Source of the DNA: Notospermus geniculatus
Lineage: Eukaryota > Nemertea > Pilidiophora > Heteronemertea > Lineidae
Length of the DNA: 64,000 nt
NCBI GenBank assembly: GCA_002633025.1
Contig: NMRB01000869.1
Span: forward strand, 118,776 to 182,775
Reading direction: 5' to 3'
A program made the translations under genes and the position numbers. Every line of letters begins with the position of its first letter. The stretch's first letter is position 1. This document shows positions 22,000 to 32,917 of the stretch, in pieces. Under the pieces are notes generated by a model. It did no database searches and was not told where the DNA came from. It saw only the letters and a program-made list of their open reading frames with translations.

Positions 22000-22026
22000 G
22001 TAAGTTGAGAATAGTCGTGTCTGAGT

Positions 22027-22920
22027 TAAGCCCCGTTTTCACTATATGTATAGCGGATTTCCGCTAATTGCGGAAAAACGACGCGAATTCCCGCGGCGGA
22101 GATCCGCCGTATTTCGTGAGGGGTTTCCACTTCAGAGCGGTGAACCGCGAGCGTTGTTTTCAGGTGACCGAGCGGATTTGAACTGTGGAGGTCCAATACA
22201 GTGGGTAAATTTCCCCCGCTGGCGGAGCACAGGCGCGGTAACTTAGAATCCATTCACGTGAATTTCTATCGATGCGTTGCCGCAACCATTTTTGTTTCCG
22301 CCGCGCTGGTCGTGGACAAAGGATGCGGCGTCGCACAGCTCGAAATTCGCGTAGCACATGGATGCGGTTCGTGCTCCGGTGCGGTAACGGTATAGGGGTG
22401 TTTTTAAAGTTGACTGACCCAATGCTGCTCGACTCATTATTCAGCCGGGTCAGTCGACTTTACAAACACCGTTACCGTTGCCGCACAGGAGCACGAACCG
22501 ATAGGCTGATTTTCCATTCACGCGATTTTCGAGCGGCAGACGCGCGAAAGCATTGTTTCCGCCGCGTTGGTCGTGGACAAACGGATGCGACATCGCGCGG
22601 CACGAAAATCGCGTGAATGGATTCTACATATACTGCTTTCCATTGGCGCGTTTCCGTGCCGCACCGGAGCACGCACCGGAGCACGAACCGCATCCATGTG
22701 CTTCTAGCCAGCCGGTGACAGACTGCGCGTACGCAGCACCCCCGGGGCAGCGCCTCCCTGATTGGTTGAACGCTTTCAGACGCGATGCTTACGCGCCAGT
22801 CTGTCACCGCCTTTATGCTTACTGCTTCGCTCTAGTGGAAACATTGCATGAGCGACGGGAATTCGCGCGGGTCCGCTGCGGTGACCGCGGCGGACCCGCT
22901 CTAGTGGAAACGGGCCTTTA
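22027..22920. mobile_element. 890-bp foldback element with nested hairpin
   Basis: The left end AAGCCCCGTTTTCACTAT and right end CTCTAGTGGAAACGGGCCTT are inverted, followed by GC-rich inverted arms (GCGGATTTCCGC / GCGGCGGACCCGC). Inside lies a second hairpin at 22396-22475 whose arms match GGGTCAGTCGACTTT of the LamG1-LamG2 intron. It contains no protein-like frame. Confidence 0.7.
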
Positions 22921-23106
22921 GAGAATTCATTCACGGCACTGTTTAACATGTCCCTCTGTTTTTGAGTGTCTGCCAAACCAGAAAGGCAGGCACTGGCATA
23001 CGGGGGGGGGGGCATTCTCAGTCATACACCTGCTTCTCTTTTTTTCAGAATGAATAATGCAAATTGAGATAAGTCTATTAATACGACATTGTCTTCTTCC
23101 TTTCAG

Positions 23107-23121
23107 AAACGACGTGTTTAG
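23107..23121 (+). CDS. 15-nt micro-exon (gene B)
   Basis: CCTTTCAG, then AAACGACGTGTTTAG, then GTAAGG. Length (15 nt), phase (1/1) and the Cys codon are as in the gene A micro-exon at 6508, while three of the five residues differ (Lys-Thr-Thr-Cys-Leu). It lies between PAN B2 and LamG1. Confidence 0.75.
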   Translation, partial: KRRV

Positions 23122-23233
23122 GTAAGGATGTTTCTGAAAATGTCACACGATCAACAGATTTCTTGACGGAAGCTTCTCTTGTCAATTACTGTTTGCATCG
23201 AACCCCTTGCAGCTACTACATGTATAAGGCCAT

Positions 23234-23300
23234 TCCCTTTATGGCCTAGTGGTTGGCGCGTTGGCCTCGGCGCGAGTAGTTAAGAAACGCGATCACTACG
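23234..23300 (+). mobile_element. tRNA-derived SINE fragment
   Basis: TGGCCTAGTGGTTGGCGCGTTGGCCTC is a classic tRNA-like A-box region of SINEs. The B box is absent because the element is cut by the MITE that starts at 23309. Confidence 0.5.
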
Positions 23301-23308
23301 TGGATGGG

Positions 23309-23552
23309 TTAAGGGCGGCGCACACTAGCGATTTTTCGAGCGATTTTCTAGGCGACCGGCCTTGCGACCACAGCAGCGACTGAACCAATTTTTAGTTTTT
23401 TTAGTTTTTGTTGACTCGTTTGCGACAAATGCGTCCTTGGAAGATCAGTGATGTCGCGGATGACATCACTGATCGACCTCAAAGGTAATTATCGCAGGCG
23501 ATACATCGGTATAGTCGCCCCCATTTTAGTCGCACGTGTGCGCCGCCCTTTA
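23309..23552. mobile_element. MITE with AAGGGCGGCGCACAC ends
   Basis: Left end TTAAGGGCGGCGCACAC, right end GTGTGCGCCGCCCTTTA. The 244-bp interior has inverted sub-arms (ATGTCGC / GATGACATCACTGATC). It interrupts a SINE in the intron before LamG1 of gene B; gene A has no counterpart. Confidence 0.8.
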
Positions 23553-23684
23553 CGGAGATTACCGAGAGCTACAAACGGACACGCCAGTTCACAATGGCTT
23601 CACGGTCGCAAAACCTTTGTGAAGTCTGTGTCCGTGTAGCTCCTTGTAATCGCAGCCTATCGAACATCTTTTGGTTTTTTCTAG

Positions 23685-24356
23685 ACGTCCGTGTCCCGAC
23701 ACCGATTGGCCGCTGGCCTCTGAATCCAGCCACTTATCAAACACGCGATATATCCAACCACAACCTTGTTACAACACCTGCCAACCTCAAGTCCATCGAA
23801 GGTGTGTGTAAGCTTGCCAACACGGCCCATGAGTTCAATAAGGTTGATTCAAAGATAACGATAAAGAATGGAGGGACCATCAAGCTACAGAACTTTACAA
23901 TATCGATGTACATCAAACCGACAACACCATCCGGGATCCTTTTTGAATACGTGATACCCCAAGGAACGACAGAATTTGTTATAAATTTTGAGGTGCAGAA
24001 CTGGCAACTGCGATATACCTTGTGGACCAAACAAAGCAACACCAAGCCGGTTAACAGTTTCCCTTCAAGATTTACACCAAGCATACTACCGACTTCGTGG
24101 TCATACGTGGCAATGACCTTTCAAAATATCGCGGATGAACAACAAATAATGCTCGTCCTAAACGCCGACTCGGACAGCCGCTCGTTCACGACGTCCAAAC
24201 TTACCGACATCACGTCAGACCGGGACATCCTTCTCGGAGCAAGTGGTCATAGAGCAGGGGCCCGGTACTCGGGTGGTATGACTGACGTCCGGTTGTTCGA
24301 CAAGGCCCTGACAGCGGACGAGGTGCAGAGTTTGCGAATGGATTGTAACCTTCCAG
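23685..24356 (+). CDS. LamG-like domain exon 1 (gene B)
   Basis: The 224-codon exon runs from GTTTTTTCTAG to GTAAGAAG, phase 1 on both sides, exactly the length of the gene A exon and highly similar. IGRWPLNP replaces IGHWPLNP, VCKLANTAHEF carries the first Cys, SWSYVAMTF the central strand, and MTDVRLFDKALTADEVQ the end. Most differences lie in surface loops (RYTLWTKQSNTKPVN, IADEQQIM, HRAGARYSGG). A fragment of the same exon survives in gene C at 32141. Confidence 0.88.
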
Positions 24357-24554
24357 GTAAGAAGCTCTGCATCGACAAGTTTTGCAACAAAACTTTCCGT
24401 CTATCCGCCGACTTGTCACCGGCAGGGTCGACTGACCGACAGCTGCTCAGTCGGGTCAGTCGACTTTAAAACCCCCTACCGCCATTGCCATTTGCCGTCC
24501 CTGTGCGTGTACCTTGGACGCGGTGGTCACCGTTATATCATTCTTTCCCGACAG

Positions 24555-25214
24555 CACGTCCCGAACCCATCGGCTTCTGGCCCCTGAACCCGAGTAACTT
24601 CGGTACGAAAGATATATCTGCCAACAACATCAGTACACAAGGTTACCACTTGGCAAAGAGCGAAGGGCCATGCTACATTCTTGACACGGCGTTTGTGTTT
24701 GACCCTCGAGCGAGGTCACACATCCGGGCCATGAAGTCAGACAAAATGGCGGTACAGAGCTTCACAATGGTAGTTTACGTGAATCCTATGAAGAAAGACG
24801 GTGGTGGCGTGATATTTGACTACAGATTAGATTCAGGCAAAGGGGAGGTATACTGCCTCTTGCTGTTAACACAGAAGATTAGATGCAATATCAACATTGG
24901 TGAGGTGACAGAAAAATTATCCACAAGTCCGCTGGTTGCCATCAACTCATGGTCTCTTGTTGCGATCACCTTCGACAGAATCACGAAGAAGTTTGATATA
25001 ACCGTTAATGGTACTTCGAGTCCCTCAATTTCGCCAACCTCCGGCACAACCTTGGACCACCAGTGGAAGAGCGGTGAACTGATCTTAGGTGCGAGGATGA
25101 ATAAGCCAACCTCGATGGATGGATATTTCTCCGGCAAAATGGCGAATTTCATGATGTTCGACAGAGCACTTTCAAGAGCGGATGCATCCGCTTTGAAAAT
25201 CAAATGCCCGAAAG
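24555..25214 (+). CDS. LamG-like domain exon 2 (gene B)
   Basis: The 220-codon exon starts after CTTTCCCGACAG and ends before GTGAGATT, phase 1. It has PIGFWPLNPSNFGT, SEGPCYILDTAFVF, MAVQSFTMVVYVNP, NSWSLVAITFDR, SGELILGARM and SGKMANFMMFDRALSRADAS, with the closing Cys in KIKCPKG. Compared with gene A it has a longer Ser/Thr/Pro loop before the GELILG strand and lacks the residues between TSL and PLVAIN. The upstream intron (198 bp) keeps the same inverted GACCGACAGCTGCTCAGTCGG motif as gene A. Confidence 0.88.
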
Positions 25215-25343
25215 GTGAGATTTCAAAATCTTGTCGGGATTCATGGACGACGTGTGGGGCACACCCGAAGGTTGACGAGTTCAACACAGTGCGATACGTT
25301 TGATTGATTCCAAATTAAAGCTTTTTCTGTTTTCCTCTTTCAG

Positions 25344-25958
25344 CTTTTTTCCCGCTGAACCCAACCAAGTCAGGATTCGATGAGGTTACACGTAGCTCTC
25401 TGCCCACAAAACCGGTTGGCGAGATATTTCCTACGGTTGGCCCGTGCGGATATCCAAACACTGCCTACAGGTTCAAAGATTCCTACGTCGAGGTGCAAAA
25501 CAACGGCAAACTCATCCTGCCAGGCAGTTTCACATTTGCGATGATTATTCGCCCACGAATTAGTGCAACTTCGCCCCTCTTAGAATACAAAACATCCTCG
25601 TGGCTCGGCGTCCACTTCTGGTTTTGGAAGAAACCGAATCATCTTTCCCTACCTGTACATGTACGTACTGGGGAAATGGTACATAGTTCGCTGGTGGTCC
25701 CTGTTGGGAAATGGACAATGGTTGCTGTGAGTTTCAACTCCGTGACTCGAGTTGCACAGTTCGTAGTGGACGATGAGTTACAGAACGTGCAGACATCTGG
25801 AAAACAACTCTTGAAGACGGACACTCCTCTGTTGATCGGGGCCAGAATTAATGCGGAAAGGAAAAATTTTTTCGATGGTGATATATCATCAGTCATGATC
25901 TTCCCCGAGGCACTCACACCGCTGGAGATACGGACGGCCTTACCCAATTGTTCACAAG
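25344..25958 (+). CDS. LamG-like domain exon 3 (gene B)
   Basis: The 205-codon exon lies between CCTCTTTCAG and GTAAATG, phase 1. It has FFPLNPTKSGFDEVT, VGPCGYPNTAYRF, LPGSFTFAMIIRP, HFWFWKKPNHLSL, GKWTMVAVSFNS, TPLLIGARINAE and GDISSVMIFPEALTPLEIR, ending LPNCSQG. It is four residues longer than gene A in the loop after the FWFW motif (LPVHVRTGEM). The intron before it (129 bp) is the uninterrupted form of the gene A intron that holds the E2/E1 insertion. Confidence 0.87.
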
Positions 25959-26921
25959 GTAAATGCATTCAGTACTCATCCATATTGTTAAATCCAACAT
26001 CTGTCTTGAGGAGATGTGGTTGCCCCTGCTCCGTTTGCTGCCTATGCCACAGTCAATCATCCTGGGAACCCAGGGCATTTCCACTCTGCATAGCGCGTTA
26101 CAATGCCCTGGGGAAACCCACCCCGTTTCGGTGGGGAAGAGGGCTGTTCCCTCATGTGTACTCGCCAACTGGTAATTCACGAATAAACCATGCAATGCAG
26201 TGGGGGATCGCCACTTGATGTAATGGGCAGACATCGCGCCTAGTGCTGTAACGTATGCACATATATCTGGTGTTATGAGTTACCGGGTACCAGTCTCATA
26301 GCAATGCATCTCATTCCATAATTTATGCATGCTGTCGGAATGATAGCTGCCCCAAACACATGAACTGGATCATACCTTCCTGTTTTGAACCCGTCGGTAC
26401 TTACCCATTATCTAGATAATCCATGACAACCATTTTTACGCGAAGTTAATTCAGGAATATTAAAAAATCCAGCGAGTTTGCCAGCGAATCGAGGAATGTT
26501 TGAAACCACCATATTTGGGAGTGACCATGGCGGGATAGAAGCTTCGCTGTGATTGGTTGATTCAGCGACAGATTTTCTGTCGCTAGTTCCACAGCGAAAA
26601 GGCGCCAATTTCAACAGGGCCTCGGACGTGCGAGTAGGGGAGCGCGTTTTAGAGGACCTGTTGCAAGAGGATGCAGTCAATAGATGCTGCACCCCGTCAT
26701 AAGCCTAGTTGTTGCCAAGCTGTCCGCTACAACCGTCAGGTCATGGTGGTTTCATTGACAATGGTCGACTTTGAAATTTTCTTCATAAAGTCCATTTTGT
26801 ACGTTACTTCCTTGGCGAAACTACGCAAGATAATTTGAAAACGTCACCCAAAACCCATGACTAGATAAGTTGTTGAAAAGGATTCCTCCAGAAAACTTAA
26901 CATTTCCTAATTTATTTTTAG

Positions 26922-27605
26922 GGAAACTCGATCCCCTGGGACACTGGCCACTCGACTCCAGGACATTTGGATCAAATGACATCGCTGGAAGTTTTAAGAC
27001 TAAACCAAATGGATTGGTGGAGACAGTGGGTCCATGTGGGTCGCCTGGAGGTGCCTACGACTTTTCCAAGTCTAAAATGTCGCACGTTAAGGTAGAAGCA
27101 AACAAAGCTCTGGCATTTACGAAAAATTTTTCCTTCGCTCTGTTTATAAAGCCGACATGGCCGACCAAAAAGGGCCAAGCCTCTCTTATAGAATATGGGC
27201 AACCGGATCAGGGAGTCCAATTCTGGCTCTCTCCGGAAGACACCATGGCAATTCAACTTTTCTACAAAGTCTCACTACCGAATGCTAAATCAAATCCTTA
27301 TACGAGCATATCATTTTCATCATCACTGAAAATCGAGTCTGGAATTTGGAGTTTTGTTGCAGTGATGTACAGTTATGAACGAGGCGTTATGACTTTCTAT
27401 AAAAATGACTTAGATGAAGGATTCAACGTCACAAATAAAATTGCCAACTTCGCCACTTCTGGTGACGTCATCTTCGGTGGACGACTAAAAGACTCGGCAG
27501 CGGACCCGGAAGCCGTATTTACAGGAGCCATGTCTAATGTGATGATCTTTGATCGAGTTCTAACTGTTGAAGAAATGAAGAAGATACGGTCTAGTTGTCC
27601 AAGAC
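26922..27605 (+). CDS. LamG-like domain exon 4 (gene B)
   Basis: The 228-codon exon lies between TTATTTTTAG and GTAAGTTC, phase 1 on both sides. This fourth LamG type has LGHWPLDSRTFGSNDIAG at the start, TVGPCGSPGGAYDF, FTKNFSFALFIKP, GVQFWLSPEDTMAI, SGIWSFVAVMYSYERG (central strand), SGDVIFGGRL, and AMSNVMIFDRVLTVEEMKK ending in SSCPR. Gene C has an orthologue at 37017. No such exon is seen in gene A. The codon split with the next exon gives Pro (C|CA). Confidence 0.87.
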
Positions 27606-27857
27606 GTAAGTTCAGTTTGGACACGAAAGTTGTGCTTAAAAATCTGATCCGTTATGTGACTTCTAGTTTGGGCTATAGGCTTAATCCTGGCAATTCTGAG
27701 AATTTTAAGTGTGATTGATGATTCTGAGATTGGTGACAACAACGGTGACTTAGGTCAAGAACTTAGGTCACTATCTCCAGCATCGTCTCCGGCTTTGCCG
27801 AGCTCGCACACGAACAGGCAGTGAGTGTTATTGCTAACATTTACATTCCTATTTCAG

Positions 27858-28106
27858 CACCTTGGGACATACCTGGTTACGTGCATCGATTTGGGAAATG
27901 TAATTCTCATACCGCTAATATTAAACTGATGCCGAGAGTAACATTGAAAGAATGCGCCAAGGAATGTACCTCGCTTCCAGAGTGTTTTTCTTTCGTCTAC
28001 AACAGTGATAACTTTGATTGTCACCTGAAGGCGATCGAGGAGTGTCCAGATGCTCACACATCGGTCAAGACCTATCACTTCTATACCAAAATTATTCCAG
28101 CTACCG
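27858..28106 (+). CDS. Second-type PAN/Apple exon (gene B)
   Basis: The 83-codon exon lies between CCTATTTCAG and GTAAGT, phase 1. The pattern RFGKCNSHT, VTLKECAKECTSLPECFSFV, FDCHLKAIEEC fits PAN/Apple (Cys pair in the central helix, C-x-S/F-x-x-Y, then C-x-L) but is clearly different from the N-terminal PAN exons of A and B. It would place a PAN domain at the C-terminal side of the four LamG domains. No further gene B exon is seen. If the donor is not used, the frame stops at 28205-28207. Confidence 0.8.
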
Positions 28107-28566
28107 GTAAGTATATACACATATTACAGTATAATCTTGCAATATTGCAGTATACATGTAATTTTGGTACTCCGAGAGGCATCACAACATTCAAGATGGC
28201 GCCCTGAACACAGCTGCCGTCTGTAACGTGGGTGATGTCAATACGACCACCGTCTTACCCGTTACATTGTGGTTACTCAAGCGAACCAACAGAAAGGTTT
28301 TCTTATTCAAGTAACCAATCAGAACATTTGTTCAATGAACATTTGTTCAATAAGTAATCAAAAAACTTGTTTAGAGATATAGTTTTGCCGTTATTTGTTA
28401 AGTAAAGGCGTTTCTCCATGTGATAGTTTTCTCGTGCGAGTTGGCTTTCACTGGAAATTCACCATAAGTGGGTTTCCCTACGACCTAAGCCTAAAAGTAT
28501 AAACTTGGTTGCCAGTAGACAGCCAACATGCGCGAATAAACAGAGGACATACATTTCTCTGTGGTA

Positions 28567-29555
28567 ATAATTGGTAGTCACATCAGATGCCCGTTGGAAT
28601 TACTTGTGTCGGTGAGTATTTTGCAGGCACAGAGTTACCACCGTTTCCATCCATGTCAGGTGGTGATTGGTACAAAAAATGTCACCACGTAAGTATAGCC
28701 GTGGTTACACTACATAGAAATCCCCGGGTTTTTTGAAACCCGGGTCTAGCCCGGCTGTGAAAAATACCACCTGAGGCCCGGTGCCCGTCAACACTACTCA
28801 AATTTTGTGACGGGGACCTAAATTAAGCCCTCCAAAACCCGTTCGAGATCGGAGGGGATTATTACACCGCGTTTTTAACATGTGTGGACAGAAAAAAACC
28901 GGGTTCGACACGGGTTTTTTATGTAGTGTAACGAAAGCTAATATAAGGTGGCAAAAAACTCGAGCGGGAAATGACCCGTCAGAAACCGATCAGAATCTTT
29001 CAGTTAGACTGGTTCCTGTCTTTGCCGCCTCCCACGGCGCTACTGTCCCTGCGAGTGAGCGCCACGGGAGTTTGTCGGCAAAGACGGGAACCAGTCTATC
29101 TTTTAGTGAAAAGGAATTGTTCTTAAAATTAAACACACTCCTATCCTGAAATTGGTATTTTTATGGATAAAGGTAGGTGATTGAACTGAATTTTTATTGA
29201 AAATTGCAAAAATACTGGACTTCGCCCTCCTAAACGTCCGCTGTAGTGCATTGTGTCGATGATAGGGGGACCACGACAGGGGCATTTTCCTATAGACCTA
29301 CATGTTGGCCTACACCTCACCTGGAGTGCAACATTTCCTGGGCCTTGTGATATACGGTACACCGTGGAAAAATCCAGCCGGACGTAGGAGGGCGAGAGTC
29401 CAGAAAAAGGAGCGAAATGGTCGATTTTGTGCGAGTTGTGTCGTTCGAGTGTGTGTAGTGTGAATGGTTGAACGAGCTGTGAATACACATGTCCGCCTTC
29501 TCATGCTAAGACTTTGTCTTGGATGCGTTGTTCGAGGAGTGAGATGAGAATGGAT
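28567..29555 (+). repeat. R1 repeat, third copy
   Basis: Shares with 10619-12748 the sequence from TTGGTAGT.TCA.CAGATG through CTCCTATCCTGAAATTGGTAT to CATGTCCGCCTTCTCATGC. It contains an inverted pair GACTGGTTCC.GTCTTTGCCG / CGGCAAAGACGGGAACCAGTC (29008-29097). It lies between the last gene B exon and the first gene C exon, the same relative place as the copies 3' of gene A. Confidence 0.75.
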
Positions 29556-30530
29556 GAGCAAAAGCAATATATGAGTCCGCCCTCTATTGGTGAAAGGCAA
29601 TATCTCCCATGAGAGACCAGCGGGATGTTGACCGATTGAAGAAGATATTTCATCCGCACACAGTCCTTTTTCCTACATCCTTTCAAACCACATGTAAAGT
29701 TTTCAAGCACCAACATTATTGAGTTATTATTCGTGGTCGTGTTGCGAAATGGAAATAAACAATTGCCGTCGAGTTGTGAGTATAGCTTATTGAAAGTTGG
29801 AAAAGCTGACAGCCAAAAACATACTCCGTTTTTAGGGTAGAGTGGCTGTTGACGCAGCCATCAACAACCCGCGCCTCACCAGTCTGGTTTGGGTCTTGAT
29901 TGTCGATCTAAATGGCGTGATTTAAGGGAAACTCATTGAGGTTGCCAACACGTAAAAACGCATTTTCACTCGGAAACAGCCACTCTTCGATTTACAAACC
30001 ACAAACAGAGCCGGAACGAAATACCGTATCAGACGTTGCTGAGGCAGGCATGCATAAGCATCGAAATCAGTTTCTTGCTGTCAAATTGTAGAATTGCCTA
30101 CTTTTTCCTGACTTGAACGCGAATTCGTTAGGCGATTGCCGTCTTTCCGTGCGCTCGGAACCATTTAGTGCCATTCAGTGTGATTCTTTCAACTGATACC
30201 AGACAATAGTACATACATGTAGCAGGTGTAAAGTAAGTTACCCATTACCAAAAAACAATTTTCGTCAGTTCTGAAGCAATTGGAGGAACAGGCGCTTTTT
30301 TACCGCTGATGCATCCATCAAATATATAGATCTAACTGGTTTTTACTTTTTTCTGTGATTGCATAGACTTGTAATTTTTCCTTCATTATAACTTCTCATA
30401 CAGGAGACATACTGATATTTCTTTTGTGCAAATTCGGATTATTCGTCGCCTGTTTTTAAGCAGTGATTCACTGCTTAAAAACATTCACTGAATGTATTTC
30501 ATTACCACGGATAAACGGACTGGAACAAAA

Positions 30531-30585
30531 ATGGACATTTTCATTAAACTCGTTGGAGCCGTGTGTCTTGTCGCAATGACGAAAG
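30531..30585 (+). CDS. Signal-peptide first exon (gene C)
   Basis: A 55-nt exon, ATG to phase-1 GTAGGT donor, with leader MDIFIKLVGAVCLVAMTK. It shares length, phase, MD start and the xTK end with the A/B leader exons but is otherwise diverged, and its 5' flank is not the duplicated one. Joined to LamG2 at 32918 the split codon is Ala, giving AMTKA-RPEP. No PAN or complete LamG1 exon was found between this exon and 32918. Confidence 0.8.
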
Positions 30586-30606
30586 GTAGGTGCAATGGAA
30601 ATTATC

Positions 30607-31010
30607 ATTTTAAAGCGAATAGCTCACGGGGTTTGTTTTGATTCAATTGGGGCGCCATGACAGTTGGTCCTCAATATCAAGCGCCGTTTTGAGAAAAAGG
30701 CGAAAGAAGTATTTTAGTTTAATGGGAAATGCATTAGAAAGCCAAACTTCGGAGGCGTATTCTGCAAAATCTGCCGCTTCGAAATCAATATGAATAGTAC
30801 AAAATGTACATTTTGACTGACTGAATTTGAAAATGCCATTAATCCATTTTAACAAATTTTTAATGGAACCTCGTCCCCAGGTGTACATTCGCATATTTGC
30901 ACAGGTTTTCCATATGACTGGAGCACGGCTTTGCCTGGAGGCTAGATTCACTCGCTATGAGAGGGTCGCTCAAGAATCAAAACAAACCCCGCGAGCGATT
31001 CACTTTAAAT
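30607..31010. mobile_element. 400-bp foldback MITE
   Basis: Left end TTTTAAAGCGAATAGCTCAC then GGGGTTTGTTTTGATTC; right end GAATCAAAACAAACCCCGCG then AGCGATTCACTTTAAA. It sits 21 bases downstream of the gene C leader exon. No coding sequence. Confidence 0.8.
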
Positions 31011-31299
31011 ATTGTTGAAAATATTGTTGATAAGTTTGCAGTAATTACATGTATTTCACTGAAATGGTATACTTTGTCAAATTTTCAAATATGCAAAATG
31101 CCTAAACCATATCAAATAGGTATTCATTGGAAAGCTCTCACTGACCACATTCATACAGCACATCGTAACCAGGTCCTATACAATGGACGCCCTTTTTGTG
31201 GGAATTTGATTAGGACTTGCATGTCACTTTCATTTCAGTACGGTAGTTTTAACCACTAGTGACACCTATTGAGGCAGTGGGCTAGGGTCCTCAGGGCTG

Positions 31300-31660
31300 T
31301 TTAGACGACAAGCTAAAAAAACACATTCAGATTCAATCCGATTGGATCCGATCGACCCGCATCGGGTCTCATTTGCGTTTAGACGAGATTTGAATGTGGT
31401 CCAATGCGGTCCAATGCGGATTCGGGACCATTTAAAATCCACATTGGACCGCATTGGGTAGCGTTTACATGTACGAGTTTTGAACCACAATCGGATTCGG
31501 TCGGATCGCATGTGGATTTTTGCCTGTCGTCAATAAAACGACGTCAACGCGAACGCCTATCTAATCCGTTTGTTCTCTGCTCTCTCCGTGGCATCGAACA
31601 ATGGGTTTGACGTTCGCGTTTTTTTCGGGGGGGGGGGGNNNNNNNNNTAGTGAAGAGTTC
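31300..31660. mobile_element. Degenerate palindrome plus truncated E1 MITE and small gap
   Basis: 31300-31530 has loose inverted symmetry around CCAATGCGG/CCGCATTGG. 31541-31638 is an E1 MITE lacking clean ends (GCGAACGCCTAT, GGCATCGAACAATGGGTTTG). It ends in a G run followed by 9 N (31639-31647), probably a sequencing stop at the G tract. Confidence 0.55.
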
Positions 31661-32140
31661 TTGACTTATTTGCCAGACGTTGATAGCGCGTGTGTGGCTT
31701 GTCGAGTTTAAGCGACACAACGTCCCACTCCATCCACTCACCGCAAAAAGTTGCGACAACCTATTTAACCGCTTACGGCGCGCCTGAAAAAACTTGTGTT
31801 CTCGCCACGTGACATGTGACACTACATACATATAGTATCTTTGTTCAAACCGTCACCGTAAATGGGATTCATCGGATGAATTCAATTCGAAACCACGTCA
31901 TACTTTGTAACATGGAATCGGGAAAAAAACGTTCCATTACACGATCAAATTTGTTTGGAAATTCAAATTCCGGTGTAAAAGAATCTAATGTCCCCCAATA
32001 TGTGATGTCCCCCAACAATACATTTACGGGTTAAGCGGCACCATTGACTTGGACTCTAGAGAGACCGAAGACCCTTAATCCTGTGACAAACAATGCAGGG
32101 GGCATTAGGAGGGTGGGGGCACTAGAATCTATTACACCTG

Positions 32141-32273
32141 GACATCCTTCTCGGAGCAAGTGGTCATAGAGCAGGGGCCCGGTACTCGGGTGGTATGACT
32201 GACGTCCGCTTGTTCGACAAGGCCCTGACGGCGGACGAGGTGCAGAGTTTGCGAATGGATTGTAACCTTCGAA
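32141..32273 (+). pseudogene. LamG1 exon fragment (gene C relic)
   Basis: Only the last 44 codons of a LamG1 exon remain (DILLGASGHRAGARYSGGMT, DVRLFDKALTADEVQSLRMDCNL). No acceptor precedes it. The GTAAG donor is kept but its exon edge changed from CCAG to CGAA. It is nearly identical to the gene B exon over this stretch. The 5' three quarters are gone, so gene C starts its domain series with LamG2. Confidence 0.82.
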
Positions 32274-32374
32274 GTAAGAAATCAAACTTTATGCATCTGA
32301 AACAACCAACCTACGTTTTTTTTGTTATCGTCCATGCGGTTACCTGAGTTATTAATAACCTTGGTCTTGGACGT

Positions 32375-32650
32375 GTCAGTGGCGGATCCAGGAGTTGCCG
32401 AACGGGGGGGGGGCGTGGAATAGGCGAAGCCCAGGGCGGAAGGCGCGAAGCCCCGGCGGGGGTCTCCCCGTAAATTTTTTTTGTTGGTAAATGTGCGGAA
32501 ACGCGATTTCCTGGCACCTGGGCAAGCTAAATTGAACTTTCTTTTACTGAAAACCAGGGGTCTGAAGGAACCACCAGTATTGCCAAAATTTTTGCTGCTC
32601 GGCGGCCGAACGGGGGGGNGGGGGGGGGGGGGGCTTGGATCCGCCACTGC
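32375..32650. mobile_element. Foldback element with CAGTGGCGGATCCA ends
   Basis: Left end CAGTGGCGGATCCAGGAG, right end GCTTGGATCCGCCACTG, with long G runs next to each end and one N at 32619. This end type is common in non-autonomous DNA transposons of many animals. No transposase frame is seen. Confidence 0.65.
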
Positions 32651-32917
32651 TTGTGATCGGGAGACATTTCGGCCAAAGCCGATTGCCCTGCTGTATGCTT
32701 GCCAAGGCATCACTGTGAAAACAACGCTTGTCGCAAAAGTCTTGCCTCACTCAGTGTCTCTCTGAAAGTTTGTTGAAAGGCATTTCTGCAGGAATTTGGG
32801 GCGCAGTACTTTGTAATGACAAACACTCCGTTCAATTTTATACGCCATATTGGCTGTTGCTGTTTCGTTTTGCATTATCTTGAAGACGGTCACCGTTATA
32901 TCATTCTTTCCCGACAG

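Larger units (their letters stand above)
18045..22000 (+). repeat. 2-kb tandem duplication carrying the PAN exon
   Basis: Unit 1 (about 18045-19858) and unit 2 (about 19963-22000) share the same order: an A/T-rich block starting ATTAAGTTTATCTACAACTG, a tetranucleotide array, a TACAGTCACGGACATAAG end, a CGGCATGCGGGTTTTCCCGC block and a PAN exon. Offsets drift from 1918 to about 2130 bases because of indels. This created the two PAN exons of gene B. Confidence 0.85.
16556..28106 (+). other. Gene B locus: PAN-LamG1-2-3-4-PAN secreted protein
   Basis: Model: 16556-16610, 21736-21999, 23107-23121, 23685-24356, 24555-25214, 25344-25958, 26922-27605, 27858-28106, all phase 1. The sum is 3214 nt (1071 codons plus 1), so a terminal exon is missing before gene C starts. 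Either a short last exon escaped detection, the PAN4 donor is read through to the stop at 28205-28207, or transcripts continue into gene C exons. The PAN exon at 19578 is probably skipped. Confidence 0.75.
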
